64,000 bases of DNA, from contig NW_024720711.1 in NCBI RefSeq assembly GCF_018991925.1, positions 2,527,971-2,591,970 of the forward strand, in the 5' to 3' direction. The position numbers and the translations under genes are program-made. Under the pieces are notes generated by a model. The model was not told the origin of the DNA. It saw only the letters and a list, made by a program, of their open reading frames with translations, and did not search any database. Below, piece after piece: positions 1 through 12,016 of the stretch. How positions within the stretch are numbered: position 1 is the first letter of the stretch; every line of letters starts with the position of its first letter. The stretch comes from Homarus americanus. Taxonomy: Eukaryota > Arthropoda > Malacostraca > Decapoda > Nephropidae.

Positions 1-480
1 GAGGGAGGTGGAGGGGTGATGGAGGGAGTGATGGAGGGGTGATGGAGGGAGGTGGAGGGGTGATGGAGGGAGGTGGAGGGGTGATGGAGGGAGGTGGAGA
101 TGGAGGGAGGTGGAGGGGTGATGGAAGGGGCGGAGGGGGGATGGAGGGGGTGAAAGAGGAATGGTAATGTGGAGGAAAGGAGTGAGTGGGATGGAGGGAG
201 GAGAGTAGCATGAAGGGAGGGTAGCGTGGAGGGAAGGAGGTGGGGAGAGTGAGTGGGGTGGGAGAGGGAGAGAAAGGAATGGAGATAAGGAGTGATGGAG
301 AGATAGAGGGCAGTCAAGATGAGTGGTTGTAATGTTTGGAGAGGGAGAGAGAGGGAAGGAGGGAGGAGGGAGGAGAGAAAGAGATACTTGAGTTTTAGAT
401 AGATAGAAGTGTGAATAAGGGAGAAAGGGAGAGAGAGGAGAGGGAGGGAGGGAGGAGGGAGGGCTACACCATCTTTGGTT
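1..480. repeat. Purine-rich tract with a ~21-bp minisatellite
   Basis: The first ~150 bases repeat a unit built from GATGGAGGGAGGTGGAGGG. The rest is imperfect GAGA/GGAGG sequence almost free of pyrimidines on this strand. No coding signal is seen. Confidence 0.85.
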
Positions 481-519
481 AATAAAAAAGAATGTTGAAA
501 AATATAAGTGACGAGACTA

Positions 520-715
520 CCTAGAGGAGGGAGGAAGAGGAGGATGGAGGAAGAGGAGGAAGGAGAAAAGGAGAGGAAGAGGAGGAAGGGAGAAAGAAGA
601 GGAGGAGGAAAAAAGAGAAAAGAGGAGGAGGAGGAAGAGAGAGAGAAAAGGAGGAGAAAGGGGAGGAGAGGAAGATGAAAGAGGAGAAAGAGAGAGAGAA
701 AAGTGCAGGGAGAAA
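520..715. repeat. GAGGA-rich polypurine tract
   Basis: Imperfect repeats of GAGGAGGAAGAGG make up nearly 200 bases. The minus-strand serine/leucine/proline-rich open frames across it are composition artefacts. Confidence 0.85.
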
Positions 716-758
716 AGGGCGAGACGAAGAAGATAAAATGTAATGAAAGAATGGAAAT

Positions 759-761
<3 letters not shown>

Positions 762-826
<65 letters not shown>
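762..826. repeat. (AC)n microsatellite
   Basis: About 32 uninterrupted AC dinucleotides. Confidence 0.97.
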
Positions 827-828
<2 letters not shown>

Positions 829-980
829 ATAATGGCGCACATAACTTTTATTAATGTCGTTGTCAGTCAAGTTGTTTCCATTATTTTCTTAGTACATTAT
901 TTTCCAACATTTTTCCTCATGAACGTTTGTGGTCCAACTTCTTCCTGAGGTGTGTGTGCGTGCATGTGTGTGTGGGGGGG

Positions 981-1044
981 ATACATACATACATACATAC
1001 ATACATACATACATACATACATACATACATACATACATACATAC
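981..1044. repeat. (ATAC)n microsatellite
   Basis: Sixteen perfect copies of the tetranucleotide ATAC follow a short G-run. Confidence 0.97.
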
Positions 1045-1222
1045 CCTGTTATTGAGAATGGAATGTAGTTGTCAGAATTTAGATGTGTTATTCTGCCTGT
1101 CTGTCTATATCTGTTTATTCGACTTTGCTGTTATTTTGCTTTTATTTTGTCTTTCTATTACGTTATCTTTTCTGTTTATCTCCCTTATTTATGTTATTTA
1201 CTGCTTATTTCTCTCTCTGTGT

Positions 1223-1223
1223 A

Positions 1224-1274
<51 letters not shown>

Positions 1275-1282
1275 TTCTGTCT
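1223..1282. repeat. (CTGT)n microsatellite
   Basis: Tandem CTGT tetranucleotides flanked by CT-rich sequence; the CLSVCLSV open frames come from this array. Confidence 0.95.
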
Positions 1283-1502
1283 CTGTCTCTCTTCTCTACT
1301 TCTTCTTAATGTTTCTCTCTCCTTTTTTGTATTCCTCTCACCTCTTTGCCAATTCCTCTCTCTCTCTCTCTGGTCACAGCCAGTACAAAGACCATCACGT
1401 TGTTATGCTGCCAACTCGCTAACTCAATTGTTTACGCTGGGAATCTTATCAGCGGAAGATAAAGCGATTGTCCCTCTCCCCTCACTATTAAATGATAGGG
1501 TC

Positions 1503-1990
1503 TAGAATCGCTTTGGTACTGTTCTAGGGGCTATGAGCTGTCAGTCCGGTGCTATTAGTGTCACCCTAGAGATATGGTAACTATCCTAGAGCTGCTTTGG
1601 GCACTGTTCTAGGGCTATTAGGTGCCAGTCCGGTGCTATTAGTGTCATTTTAGAGTCACGGTTGTCATCGTAGAGTTATGTCAACATCCTAGTAAAACTT
1701 TGGCACAGTTTTTGAGCGGCTAGAGCCAGTACAGTGCTAGTACTGCCAGTCTAAACTACTTCTACCATTCTAGAACCATGTGACACTCTTCTAGGACTGC
1801 ACGTTGTCAAGCCAGTTCTCCTAGTGCCACCCTAGGCGAACGAGAGCTATTGATACCGTCATAGTGCCACTGTTGTCACTCCTGCTGTCGTTCTAGAGCC
1901 ATTGTGGGTGCCATTAACGCCAGTCTAGAGCAACGAGTGCCTCTCTAGAACTGTTGTTGTTGTCCTCGTGATTCTCTAACTAGTGCCAAG
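1503..1990. repeat. Decayed tandem repeat rich in CTAGAG/CTAGG words
   Basis: Two well-matched units start near 1503 and 1595 (both run CTAGA..CGCTTTGG or CTGCTTTGGG, then ACTGTTCTAGGG, then CAGTCCGGTGCTATTAGTG). Further right only scattered words such as TCTAGAGC and GTGCCA recur, so an old satellite with a period near 90 bases is the best reading. No coding potential is seen. Confidence 0.5.
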
Positions 1991-2029
1991 CCAGTAACAT
2001 CAGTACTGTCTTTTGAAAGGAAAGTTTGG

Positions 2030-2078
2030 TTTGGTTAAGTTAGGTTAGATTAAGTTGGGGTGGGTTAGGTTAGGTTGC
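2030..2078 (+). repeat. Short interstitial TTAGG-like telomere repeats
   Basis: Imperfect GTTAGGTTAGATTAAGTT-type sequence, a degenerate form of the arthropod telomere pentamer TTAGG. Unlike the larger arrays in this window it has no clear inverted termini. Confidence 0.6.
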
Positions 2079-2145
2079 TAACATCTCTTGAAAGTAAAGT
2101 GGGGTAAAGAAACATTAAGAAAATACAAGAAAATGAAATGAAGAG

Positions 2146-2150
<5 letters not shown>

Positions 2151-2200
<50 letters not shown>

Positions 2201-2530
2201 TGTTGACAAAAATGGAAGATAAGAAAAAAATAGAAAATTGAAATATATGAAAGAGAAAGAAAGAAATACAGTCAACTAAACGTAGAGGGAGAGAAAGTGA
2301 GAGAAGGAAAGAAAGGAAATAGGAGGCAGAAAATTAGATAGAGAAAGAAAAAGCAAAAGAAAAAAGAAAAACGAAAATTGAGGGAGGGAGAAGGGAACGG
2401 GGAGGTAAGAGAGAGAGAGTGATAGGAGGCAACAGAGAGAGAGAGAAGGGGAGGATGCAACAGAGAGAGAAAGGGAGAGCAACAGGAAGGTAGGAATGAG
2501 AAAGAGAGTGAGAGAGAGGGGGGTGTAACA
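2151..2530. repeat. (GA)n microsatellite and purine-rich tail
   Basis: A pure (GA)n run at 2151-2198 is followed by imperfect GAGAGAAAG/GGGAGG sequence to about 2530. Confidence 0.85.
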
Positions 2531-2689
2531 GGGTAGTATTACTTAAAAAAATATAAACACCTAAATACCTCACACATTAACACTGAGTTATAAATGGTCC
2601 CTTTACAGTGAGACCGCCTCTCCCTTTATCATAATTACCCCCGAGGAAGAAAACGATAACTTATGAACATTAAATTGCTGGAGTTGAGG

Positions 2690-3500
2690 TCTTATTGTTC
2701 AAATTTATGGTGTGTGTATCTCGGCTCCCACCTGTCCACCACCGCGGACATGGATGAAGAGATTCAACATCGGATCAGATGTGCTTTTCAAGCCTTTGGC
2801 AGACTCCGCACCCGTGTCTTCAGCTGTAGGGAGCTGAAATTATCTACCCTGCAAGACATGGGTCACCTACAGGAAGCACATCAAGGCACTTGAAAACTTT
2901 CACCAACGTAGTCTACAGTACGTTCCATACTCCGAGTCCGCTGGGAAGACGAGAAAAAAATGACAGTATTCTCGCTGACACCAACTGTAGGAGCATCGAG
3001 GCTACCATTATCCTTCAACAACTACGTTGGACTGGCCATGTTACCTGCATGGACGACAGTAGACTGCCAAAGCAGCTACTTTACAGTCACCTAACGAATA
3101 GTAAACGAACGCCGGCGGGCAACTGAAAAGGTATTAAGGATAGTCTTAAGACAAACCTGAAAAAGTGCCAAATTGACCCCCTCACCTGGGAGACGATTAC
3201 TCCAAACCGTAACGCTTGGAGGAGCACCACACGAGAAGGTCTCAATACTTTCGAGTCTTCCCAACTGCATACCGAGGCAGCCAACTACCAGTGCTCTAAA
3301 GACGCTGCCGCCGCCTCTCCCGCACTGGATGTAGCCCACCACACGTGCAACATCGGTGGACGACCTTGCCGCGCTGGTCCCGTATCGGCCTCTCGAGCAA
3401 CCTCAGAGCTCACCAACAAGGTGACATCTTTAATAACGCCTCTCATTGTATCATAGCTGGATGATCGTCATACTCGATTCCGAGTGACAGCAAAGTAATA
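2690..3500 (+). pseudogene. LINE family E: 3' end of a non-LTR retrotransposon ORF, broken
   Basis: Translated pieces match the region downstream of the reverse transcriptase in a widespread animal LINE type: YLGSHLSTTADMDEEIQHRI and FGRLRTRV, then in other frames RSILRVRWED, EATIILQQLRWTGHV and DDSRLPKQLLYSHL. Near 3340 comes the C-terminal zinc-finger-like segment (CNIGGRPCRAGP). The frame changes several times and stops are present, so the copy is dead. The catalytic domains lie upstream in a full element and are missing here. The same 3' sequence recurs at 6064-6295 (minus) and 36936-37117 (plus), which defines the family; it ends in GACAGCAAAGTARTAG. Clade (RTE-like or related) is an inference. 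Confidence 0.75.
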
Positions 3501-4126
3501 GTATTGTGTGTGTATGTTGAAAGATGCGGATACGAAACCCTAAAGAAAAAAAGTTCTTAAAATATGATGATTATTTTTTTGTTACTTTTTGCTTAGTCAC
3601 AGGATCCCAAAGGTCAAAATATTATTAGGATACAATATAATTTTTGTATGTTTTAAACCAATAAAAATCAACGTTTTTATGGGCCCTACAAAGTAAAAAA
3701 AAGTTAAGATACGTTAATTATTTTAAATTATTTTAACCTGGTTAAAAAAATGCTGTTTTGTACACCTAAATTGTAAAAAAAAAATCTTCCCCCTTCACTC
3801 CATAAACGTTATTAAGATGACTAAGTGGCCATTTACCTGGACTAACCACAGTGGCCAGTTAGGGACTCTTGGCACATTATCGTCCAGAGAACAGGGCTTT
3901 AAAGGGCTTCATAAACTCTTGAGATGATGGTGAGATTTTTGGTGGTGGTGGCGGTGGTGGCGCGGTTAGTCTGCCGTTGTCTTCCTTTCTGTCTGTCCTT
4001 ATCTGTATTTGTCGCCATCATCATTATCACTCTCCCCTAACTTGGACGCAAATTTCAGCTGTGAATTGTGAAGGACATTCTGTATACGCGATATGTTTAC
4101 AGTATTCTATTGCATACTGCATAAAC
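3501..4126. other. AT-rich unique sequence, no gene recognised
   Basis: Low-complexity AT-rich DNA with poly-A runs, no exon with convincing coding signal. A small (GGT)n-like patch lies near 3940-3960. Confidence 0.6.
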
Positions 4127-4378
4127 ATACTGCATACACATACTACATACACATACTACATACACATATACACATGCTACATATACACATACATATATAT
4201 ACATGCTACATACACACATACACATACACATATATACATGCTACATATACACATACACATATATACATGCTACATACACACATACACATACTACACACAT
4301 ATACATGCTACATACACACATACACATACTACATACACATATATACATGCTACATACACACATTCACATACTACATAA
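4127..4378. repeat. Compound (CATACA)n / CTACATA repeat
   Basis: Irregular mixture of CATACACATA, TATATACATGCTACATA and related words. Three open frames rich in H, T, Y and I arise from it and are not genes. Confidence 0.9.
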
Positions 4379-4678
4379 AAAACGAACCCAGCGTGGATAT
4401 GAATGTCTCTTGTTCTTCAATATTCAAACACAGATTTATTCAGTGCAACAAGCTGGTTCGCCTCATTCATCGTTCACTTGTCATAGATCAACAATGCAAC
4501 AAACTACTGCTACTCGAGGGACTCATCTCAACTGCTGCTATTTTCGAAACTCTTAACCTTTGACCTTGTGACCCCATAAGCCATATACTGTAATAGTGTT
4601 GTAAAGGCTTATGGTCTCCTCTCGGGGTCTTCAGTCTTCTCACCTGTTTTAGTCAATAATATTAATGGTAGTGTTGTC

Positions 4679-4864
4679 GGATCACCCTGAAGATCAACTT
4701 ATTTTACCGCAATTAAAATCAACCACCTAACGCTAACTAAGCCTAACCTAACCAAACCTAACCTAACCAAACCTAACCAAACCTAACCTAACCTAACCAA
4801 ACCTAATCTAACCTAACCTAGCCCTGGTATGATTAGCGTGTTTAATCAACTCTTCAGGAAACAC
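4679..4864. mobile_element. Short inverted-repeat element carrying a telomere-like (CCTAA)n array
   Basis: The left end reads GGATCACCCTGAAGATC. The right end, read on the minus strand, gives TTTCCTGAAGAGTTGATT. Between them lie ~85 bases of CCTAACCTAACC with ACC insertions. The same arrangement is seen at 7965-8188, 14777-15035 and 41428-41690. No open frame; a non-autonomous element (MITE-like) is inferred. No clear target duplication found. Confidence 0.55.
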
Positions 4865-5046
4865 ATTTCGCCTGCACCTAAGTTCATCCATTCATTAAAA
4901 ACAGCCATCACACCATACTTAATGAATCAAAGGCCTTTTCACACTCTATTGACTCTGGACATGAGTTAAGTGTCGGTTAAGTGCATCTCTATTATACGCT
5001 TCCTAGAAAACTTGTTAATGATGAATGATGCTGCTAGGGCTGTAAC

Positions 5047-5422
5047 CCCCCTCCTGCCCCACCTCCACCCATACCACCCCCACACACCCACCCCATCACC
5101 CACCCCATCCCACCCATCACCCACCCATCAACCACCCCATCACCCATCACCCACCCCATCACCCACCCATCACCCACCCCATCACCCACCCCATCACCCA
5201 CCCCATCACCACCCCACACACCCACCCATCACCCACCCATCACCCACCCCATCACCCACCCCATCACCCACCCATCACCCCCACCCCACACCCACCCATC
5301 ACCCACCCATCACCCACCCACACACACCCACCCACACACCCACCCCATCACCCACCCCATCACCCACCCCATCACCCACCCATCACCCACCCCATCACCC
5401 ACCCCACCCACCCCACACCCCC
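5047..5422. repeat. CCATCACCCA minisatellite
   Basis: Irregular repeats of CCCCATCACCCACCCATCA. Proline/histidine open frames (plus) and glycine/valine frames (minus) over it are artefacts. Confidence 0.93.
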
Positions 5423-5960
5423 AGTCTCAGCTAATTGGAGTTTGAATTTTGTTTAGACTGTTTTTGGCTTTGTTGTAAATAAATTGTATGTAATTAGTAG
5501 AAGGATAACTTGTGTTTAATTTTTTTTAGGTCAATATTGTTACAAATATACTGACCCCTCTAGTTGTTATACAGTTTTATACATAGACGAAGCATTAGAA
5601 AAATATACATAAGTAAATAATATGCATAATAGTGAATAATATATACATAATAAATAATTCAGTGGAGGAAAACACTTATCAGTATTCCCCTCATCTAAAT
5701 TATGCATTATGTATATTTTGACTAAACTGTATACACTTTTTTTTTAGGTAGATAGTAATAATTCGTAGCGTATACATTTTTTGAGGCACTCTTATACACG
5801 TAGAGACACTCACTCATACTAAGCCATGAAGCAGTAAATGGTTCGGACATAAACCTTAAAAGCAAGTATTGGCAACTCTCCAGGACCTGCCATAATTCTT
5901 TCATCTTGTGACGCTAAACTCTCTCTCTCTCTCTCTCCAGTGAGTAACCCAAAACCCCCT
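5423..5960. other. AT-rich unique sequence, no gene recognised
   Basis: Ordinary AT-rich DNA with a short (CT)n run near 5920-5937. A 60-codon minus-strand frame at 5722-5904 has no recognisable feature. Confidence 0.5.
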
Positions 5961-6023
5961 TTGGGTCGCACTGCTTACTGTATCTTTTACTAACTGCGTT
6001 ACTCATAAGTATAAGAATCTGAG

Positions 6024-6024
<1 letters not shown>

Positions 6025-6063
<39 letters not shown>
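6025..6063. repeat. (CA)n microsatellite
   Basis: About 19 CA dinucleotides directly abutting the CTA-trinucleotide tail of the next LINE fragment. Confidence 0.95.
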
Positions 6064-6067
<4 letters not shown>

Positions 6068-6295
6068 CTACTACTACTACTACTACTTTGCTGTCACTCG
6101 GTATCGAGAGTATGACGATCATCCAACTATGATACAACGATATGAGTTATTAAAGATGTCACATTTGTTGGTGAGCTCTGTGGTGACTCGAGAGGCCAAT
6201 GCGGGACCAGCAGAGCCGTCCACAGATGTTGCACGCGTGGAGGGCTACATCTAGTGCGGGAGCGTTTTGTTCGCCTCGGTATGTAGTCGAGCTAA
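6064..6295 (-). mobile_element. LINE family E 3'-terminal fragment
   Basis: On the minus strand this matches the end of the copy at 2690-3500, including the zinc-finger-like stretch, the sequence around GATACAATG and the end GACAGCAAAGTAGTAGTAG. The (TAG)n tail is at 6064-6088. Severely 5'-truncated. Confidence 0.75.
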
Positions 6296-6689
6296 TTAGA
6301 ACGTATTTACTTTCTGTGTACGTCACTTGACAACACAGCAGCTTATAGGATTATGATCCTCTCAAGTCTAACATTTTCTTCTCGACTAAAAAAAAAGACA
6401 ACAATAAATTTGAGGTTGTTGCTCCTTAACCACTGTTCCTCCGCTTCTCTCCTCTCTCAGCCTAAGACCAGGGCGGAGAACGAGGGCATTCAGGGACACG
6501 CTTGAGACTCTTAGCGTTTTCAGCCAGTGTTTCCTCTCTTCTTAAAAATAAATCATGAAAAGTCAAGAAGCGTAACTCTTCGACTACTTTTATTATTTAC
6601 CAGAATAATAACAAAAAACAGTGGAGAAGAGGAAGAATGGCGCGTAAGTCGAGGCTCTGAGCATCTGGACCAGTGTTCAGGATTTTCCC

Positions 6690-7066
6690 CCTGTCAGCGA
6701 TGAGTAGAGAGACTGTATGAACCACCGGCCTTCACTCTATTGGCTCCCACCTTAGACAACAATGGTCGCAACCTTACACATATTTTTTTTTTACAGACGC
6801 TACAGTTAGATTGTTCCTTGGGTCTATCGGGGGGCTGCTCGGCGATGTTCTTAAGACCCATCAGCTGCCCCACCGAAAAGAGGCCTGGTGAGATTGGTGG
6901 GCAATGGGACCCACTCGACGGTGCCCTGAAGGTCTCGGGCACAAACACAAATTTCATCGTACACACAAAATTACTACATTGTGATCACTGTTGTGTGAGT
7001 GTTGCTCCGCGTCCCAGTAGCGTGGGGGCTATTGGTGCACCTCGTGTTCCTTCTCGTTGTTGCTGA
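6690..7066. other. Segment open on both strands, function not recognised
   Basis: The plus strand has 108 codons from 6740 and the minus strand 90 codons from 6966 through the same bases. Base composition is more balanced than the surroundings. A polypyrimidine run followed by ACAG at 6781-6796 could be a plus-strand splice acceptor. The minus frame (CPPISPGLFSVGQLMGLKNI and on) is free of low complexity. I cannot name it; a dispersed-repeat fragment is as likely as an exon. Confidence 0.3.
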
Positions 7067-7083
7067 ATGGTGAAAGATAGAAA

Positions 7084-7146
7084 AGAGTGAGAGAGTGAGT
7101 GAGTGAGTGCGTGCGTCCGTGCGTGCGTGCGTGCGTGCGTGCGTGT
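7084..7146. repeat. (GAGT)n / (GCGT)n compound microsatellite
   Basis: GAGTGAGTGAGT passes into GCGTGCGTGCGT; perfect tetranucleotide repeats. Confidence 0.95.
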
Positions 7147-7264
7147 GCCAGCCCACAAAACAGTACAGGAGAGACACACACAGAATAATGAGAAACATTA
7201 CACTATAGACTAAACAGTTAAACGAACACCATGATAATTAAACCTGATAAAATATCAAGTATTG

Positions 7265-7440
7265 AGTATAGAGCCGCACCACACCCTCACCGCACCCGCA
7301 ACCGCACCGCATCTACAAACACACCGCATCGCACCCTCTCCGATCCCGCAGTGTCTAAAGCCGCACCACACCCTCACTGAACTCGCAACCACGCCGCACC
7401 CGCAAGGTCTAAAGCCGCACCGCACCGCACACTCTCCCAG
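7265..7440. repeat. CCGCACC-rich minisatellite
   Basis: Three approximate copies of a ~56-base block reading GCCGCACCACACCCTCACYG, then CACCCGCAACC. Confidence 0.7.
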
Positions 7441-7555
7441 GTAGGAGAGACTTGGCGCCGTACCATAAATAACACAGTGAAGTGATCAGACAACAGCCGA
7501 GATTTAATCTACTAAAAGCAGCAGCAGTGTCCAGCACGAGATGACCCTCTTGTAA

Positions 7556-7920
7556 TGCTCCTTAGTAAATGACTCGTGGGGCTTCAGTCACTGGCTCATG
7601 GGGGTTCATTCACTGACTCATGGGGGTTCATTCAATAACTCAGGGGTCCATTCATTAATTCATGGGGCTTCACTTACTGACTCATGGGGGTTCATTTACT
7701 AACTCATGGGGCTTCGTTCACTGACTCATGGGGGTTCATTTACTAACTCATGGGGGTTCATTCACTGACTCAGGGATTCATTCATTAATTCATAGGAATT
7801 CATTCACTGACTCATGGGGGTTCATTCAATGATTCATGGGGGTTCATTTACTGACTCAGAGGTTCATTCATTAATTCATGGTCTCCATTCACTGACTCTA
7901 GAGATTCATTCACTGACTCG
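7556..7920. repeat. Tandem repeat of ~24-27 bp around GACTCATGGGGGTTCATTCA
   Basis: About 14 units of the type ACTGACTCATGGGGGTTCAT with many substitutions. Each unit holds TGACTCA, a perfect AP-1 type word. Confidence 0.85.
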
Positions 7921-7964
7921 TCATGTTATGAGTCAGTGTCAGTCATTCAGCCATAACTCAGCTC

Positions 7965-8188
7965 GGAATCCCTGAAGCTTATTCACCCTAGCCTAACTTT
8001 CTAACCAAACCTAACCTAACCTAACCTAACCTAACCTAACCTAACCTAACCTAACCTAACCTAACCTACCTTAACCAGCCCTAACCTAAGCTACCTTAAT
8101 CTACCGTACCCTAACTTAGTCCAACCTAACCTAACCTAACCTGCCCCCCCCCCCCACCTCACCCCACCATTTAACATCAGGTGAAATA
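7965..8188. mobile_element. Inverted-repeat element with the longest (CCTAA)n array
   Basis: The left terminus is GGAATCCCTGAAGCTTATTC. The right terminus on the minus strand is TATTTCACCTGATGTTAAAT. Between about 8009 and 8065 there are ~11 uninterrupted CCTAA pentamers, then degenerate copies and a C-run at 8144-8155. Structure as at 4679-4864. Confidence 0.6.
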
Positions 8189-8245
8189 TACTATGTGTCC
8201 TTTCAGTAAAATTTGTAGTGTAACGTAAGAACTAAACTTGTTGTT

Positions 8246-8447
8246 ATGTGATGATGATGATGATGATGATGATATTAGGACAAAACTGGCAGGACTCTGA
8301 TCATTTCTTGTCTCACTTTCTCTACACGACTACATAAACTAAGATGCATTTTCATCATCTTCATCATCATCAGTATTATTATTATTATTGTTATTGGAAG
8401 AAGAAGAACAACAACAAGCAATAAATTTAATGTATAAACCATAGTCC

Positions 8448-8535
<88 letters not shown>

Positions 8536-8548
8536 TCTAAAGAACAGT

Positions 8549-8607
<59 letters not shown>
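8246..8607. repeat. Cluster of microsatellites: (GAT)n, (GT)n, (GA)n
   Basis: (GAT)n at 8249-8272, (GT)n with one GTCTGTCT break at 8453-8534, (GA)n at 8552-8607, separated by short unique DNA. Confidence 0.95.
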
Positions 8608-8610
<3 letters not shown>

Positions 8611-9659
8611 TAATAATACCACGTTACATCACTGACAAAGTACACGATATTAATCTCCTGTCTGAAGGTTCACGCACAGGTTCGAGAAGCTTCGCCCGAG
8701 TGCCTCAGGTGTTTATGACTCTCTTTAATGTATTTTATTAAAAGTGTCGAGACTTTCAGCAGAACCTTTGAAGTGTTTCACGAGTGGTTGCTGAGGTCAT
8801 CACGGCTCCGAGCACGAGTGTCTTACTGACTCATTCGAAGTGATTCACTTGGAGATTAGAATCAATTTGCAAACTGATTCAACATGATACAACATTTTAC
8901 TGCAAGATTCGACCCGTTTTTACTTTTATTTTTTGCAATTTACTTCAAAACGGTGAATGATCTTCCTTGATTCTAACTCTATTTGTAACCCGCTTCGAAG
9001 TCTTGTATAAATTCTCTGAACTATATTACGAGTGGTGTCGAATAATATACCCATTGGCTTCACAGTGTCTAATAAATTCCTTCGAAATGTATAAACGGGC
9101 GTATGGCAGCAAGCTAATGCTACCAAGTCATTACAAGGCGCCTTTAAAAAGAGTTACAATTTTCAGGAGGAGTTCCAAGCACTCGTAGCACCGTCAGTTG
9201 CTTTAAGACATTCTGGAACAGTTTCAGATGGTTGATGAGTAAATTGTCAAACGGTTTCAAAAATTTTCAAAACTATGGAATCAGTCTTAAACATCGAAAA
9301 ACATTTAATATCGATACAAACATCCATATTTACCAAGTTATAGCTAATGTTTCCCGTTTAAATATCGAGCGAAGATTCCGAAAGTGTCTAAGGACGAAGA
9401 ATTCTGAACTAAGAAAAACTCACTTCCCAAATTATTTCATGGGAAAGAATAGGATTTGCTGGACTAACTTGAGGTAAAAATTCCACCTGCACACTCCAAG
9501 TACTGCTGAGGGAATTCTAATTTGCTTTGATAGAAATTTGAAGAGAATTAATGAAAATTTTGAAGACATGAGATGGCGCCGCTGCAACTCGATATAGATA
9601 ATGGAAGAACAGCATCAATTGTGTTCAGTGTCGAAAGAAGAATTTTTTGGGGCGTAATG
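8608..9659. other. AT-rich unique sequence, no gene recognised
   Basis: No motif, splice-consistent exon or repeat seen. Frames at 8926-9126 (minus), 8967-9188 and 9232-9477 (plus) lack recognisable domains. Confidence 0.5.
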
Positions 9660-9825
9660 GTAAGATTATATTTTTATTGTCCAGTGTTAGTACATCAGGA
9701 GGAAACTTGCCATTTTTCAGTAGGGTCACACTGGATCAACCTTCATCTCACCTCTGTCTCGGGTCAGGACTCAAACCCAGGACATTGTTTTGAGAGATAC
9801 ACGCATTGCCGCTTTAGAATATCCG
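9660..9825 (-). mobile_element. tRNA-derived SINE-like copy
   Basis: Read on the minus strand, a tRNA-like head (AGCGGCAATGCGTGTATCTC, then GGTTTGAGTCC, close to the B-box GGTTCGANNCC) leads to a body ending GTACTAACACTGGACAATAA. A second, diverged copy lies at 52706-52880 with the same order of blocks. The A-box is not clear. Confidence 0.45.
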
Positions 9826-10540
9826 TGAGACAGAAAGAGAGTAAAGAGACAGACAGAGATGATATATGCTAGGATGAGAAACAGAAAACTTAGAGATACA
9901 GAATGATAGGGAGAAATGACAGGCTGGTAAAGTTATTATACGTTATATCATGAAGGAGAAAGGGAGAGAGAAGCGGACTTTGTTTTTACTCAACTAGAGA
10001 GACGAGTGGAACATTTCTAATACCTTTATGAGGTATTGTAATTACCTGACAGAAGGCGTAGTGAAAGATAATCCAAGTAATTTTTAATTACTACAGTGAC
10101 AGAAGAAAGTAATTAGAGTTGATTCATTAGTGTGAAAGCCACTCACAGAAAACGAATATTAGAATGGAAGGGAACTAATGTGTACCTTTGTTTTATACAG
10201 TATATAGAAGCAATGGAAATGACAAACTGTATATGAATTTGTATAACGTATATAGATTCACTATATTGTCTCGTCCAATCAGCGCAGAGCAACTATGTAC
10301 AACTACGATCTTTTGTTTATATTTGGGAGAGATATAATTGCCTTGTATAACACCATTAGCCAATCAAAGCAGGACATGACATATGTATTGACACTCATCA
10401 ACCAATCAGAACTGTTGTTTGTATACACCGTTTAAAACAAGTTAGTAGGCAGCTATCAAACAGGGAGCTACTACCGCCTGGGAAGATATTGGAAGCATAA
10501 TGTGTTGTCTATGGCAGACCCTGCTGCCATATGGCATCAC
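9826..10540. other. Unique DNA with a cluster of CCAATCA words
   Basis: CCAATCA occurs near 10276, 10361 and 10402, spaced about 85 and 40 bases. No gene recognised; the cluster may be regulatory or repeat-derived. Confidence 0.35.
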
Positions 10541-10840
<300 letters not shown>

Positions 10841-10971
10841 AAATAAAAACTGTTTCTTGTACACTTATTGACAGGGATTATCCTCTCAGAAAGGCGAGTG
10901 CTCTTTTGACTTCATATAGCTTTATTAATACTTCTTTATTATATTACATAAAAGATACAAAAGGTGTCGGT

Positions 10972-10974
<3 letters not shown>

Positions 10975-11006
<32 letters not shown>
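10975..11006. repeat. (CT)n microsatellite
   Basis: Perfect CT run of about 15 units. Confidence 0.95.
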
Positions 11007-11010
<4 letters not shown>

Positions 11011-11107
11011 AGTATCATGCCTCAGCTTTCAACATGCTGTTTAACTTTGACAATTATAAACAAACTCTGTGGCGGTAGTGTGTTGCTGTATATTTATTTA
11101 TCCAAGT

Positions 11108-11550
11108 GTTATGGCCACACCTCTGGGACGTGGCCACACTTTTAAAGCACGTGGCCACACTTCCGGGACGTGGCTAAACTTCTCCAGCACGTGATTACAC
11201 TTCTTCAACTTGTGGTCACACTTTTCAATACGTGGCCACATTTCTTCAGCACGTGGCCACACTTCTCCAGCACGTGGCCACACTTCTCCAGCACGTGGCC
11301 ACACTTCTCTGGCAGTACGTGGCCACATTTCCGTCATGTGGCAATTCGTCCAGCACATGGCCAGAGTACATCAATGAAATGGCCACAGTGTATCCATGAA
11401 GTGGCCACACGTCCAGCACGTATTCACAGTACCTCCAGCACATGGCCACATTTACCTCCAATACATGACCACAACACCAGCACGTGGCCACAACACCAGC
11501 ACGTGGCCACAACACCAGCACGTGGCCACAACACCAGCAAGTGGCCAACA
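11108..11550. repeat. Minisatellite of ~20-24 bp around CACGTGGCCACACTTCTCCA
   Basis: About 20 units, most containing CACGTGGCCA; the last four units switch to CAACACCAG. CACGTG (a canonical E-box palindrome) recurs in most units. The open frames on both strands are repeat artefacts. Confidence 0.9.
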
Positions 11551-11584
11551 TACCGCTGACCAACTAATAAAAAAAAATTGTTCC

Positions 11585-12016
11585 TGGGGAGAGGGGCGAG
11601 TGTGGATGTGGATATATGTGTATGGGGAGAAGAAGAGATGGATGAGTGGGGAGAGAAGGGAGAAGGATGAGTGAGGGGAGAGGAGAGAGGGATGAGTGAA
11701 GGGAGAGGAGAGAGGGATTAGTGGGTAGAGAGGAGAGAGAGGGATGAGTGGGGAACTTGCCATATTATCGTTATTTTCCTAACCCTCTCTCTCTCTTTAC
11801 ATTTATCACTTCCTCTTCCTCACTCCTCCTCCTTCCTCACTCCCTCCTCCTCTCACCTCCTCCTCTCCTCACCTCCTCCTCACCTCTCCTCACCTCCTCC
11901 CTCCTCACCCTCCTCCCTTATCCCCTCACCCTTCCTCCTCCCTCACCCTCCTCCTCACCCTCCTCCCTCACCTCCTCCCTCACCCTCCTCCCTCTCCCTC
12001 ACCCTCCTCCCTCTCG
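11585..12016. repeat. Purine minisatellite followed by pyrimidine tract
   Basis: GGGATGAGTGGGGAGAGGAGA-type repeats to about 11755 are followed from about 11777 by CCTCCTCACCTCCTC-type repeats, so the purine strand flips. This could support an intrastrand hairpin. Confidence 0.85.

Noticed and set aside
8009..8065. Chromosome end (true telomere)
   Set aside because: The CCTAA run is short, internal, and bounded on both sides by element termini and ordinary DNA.
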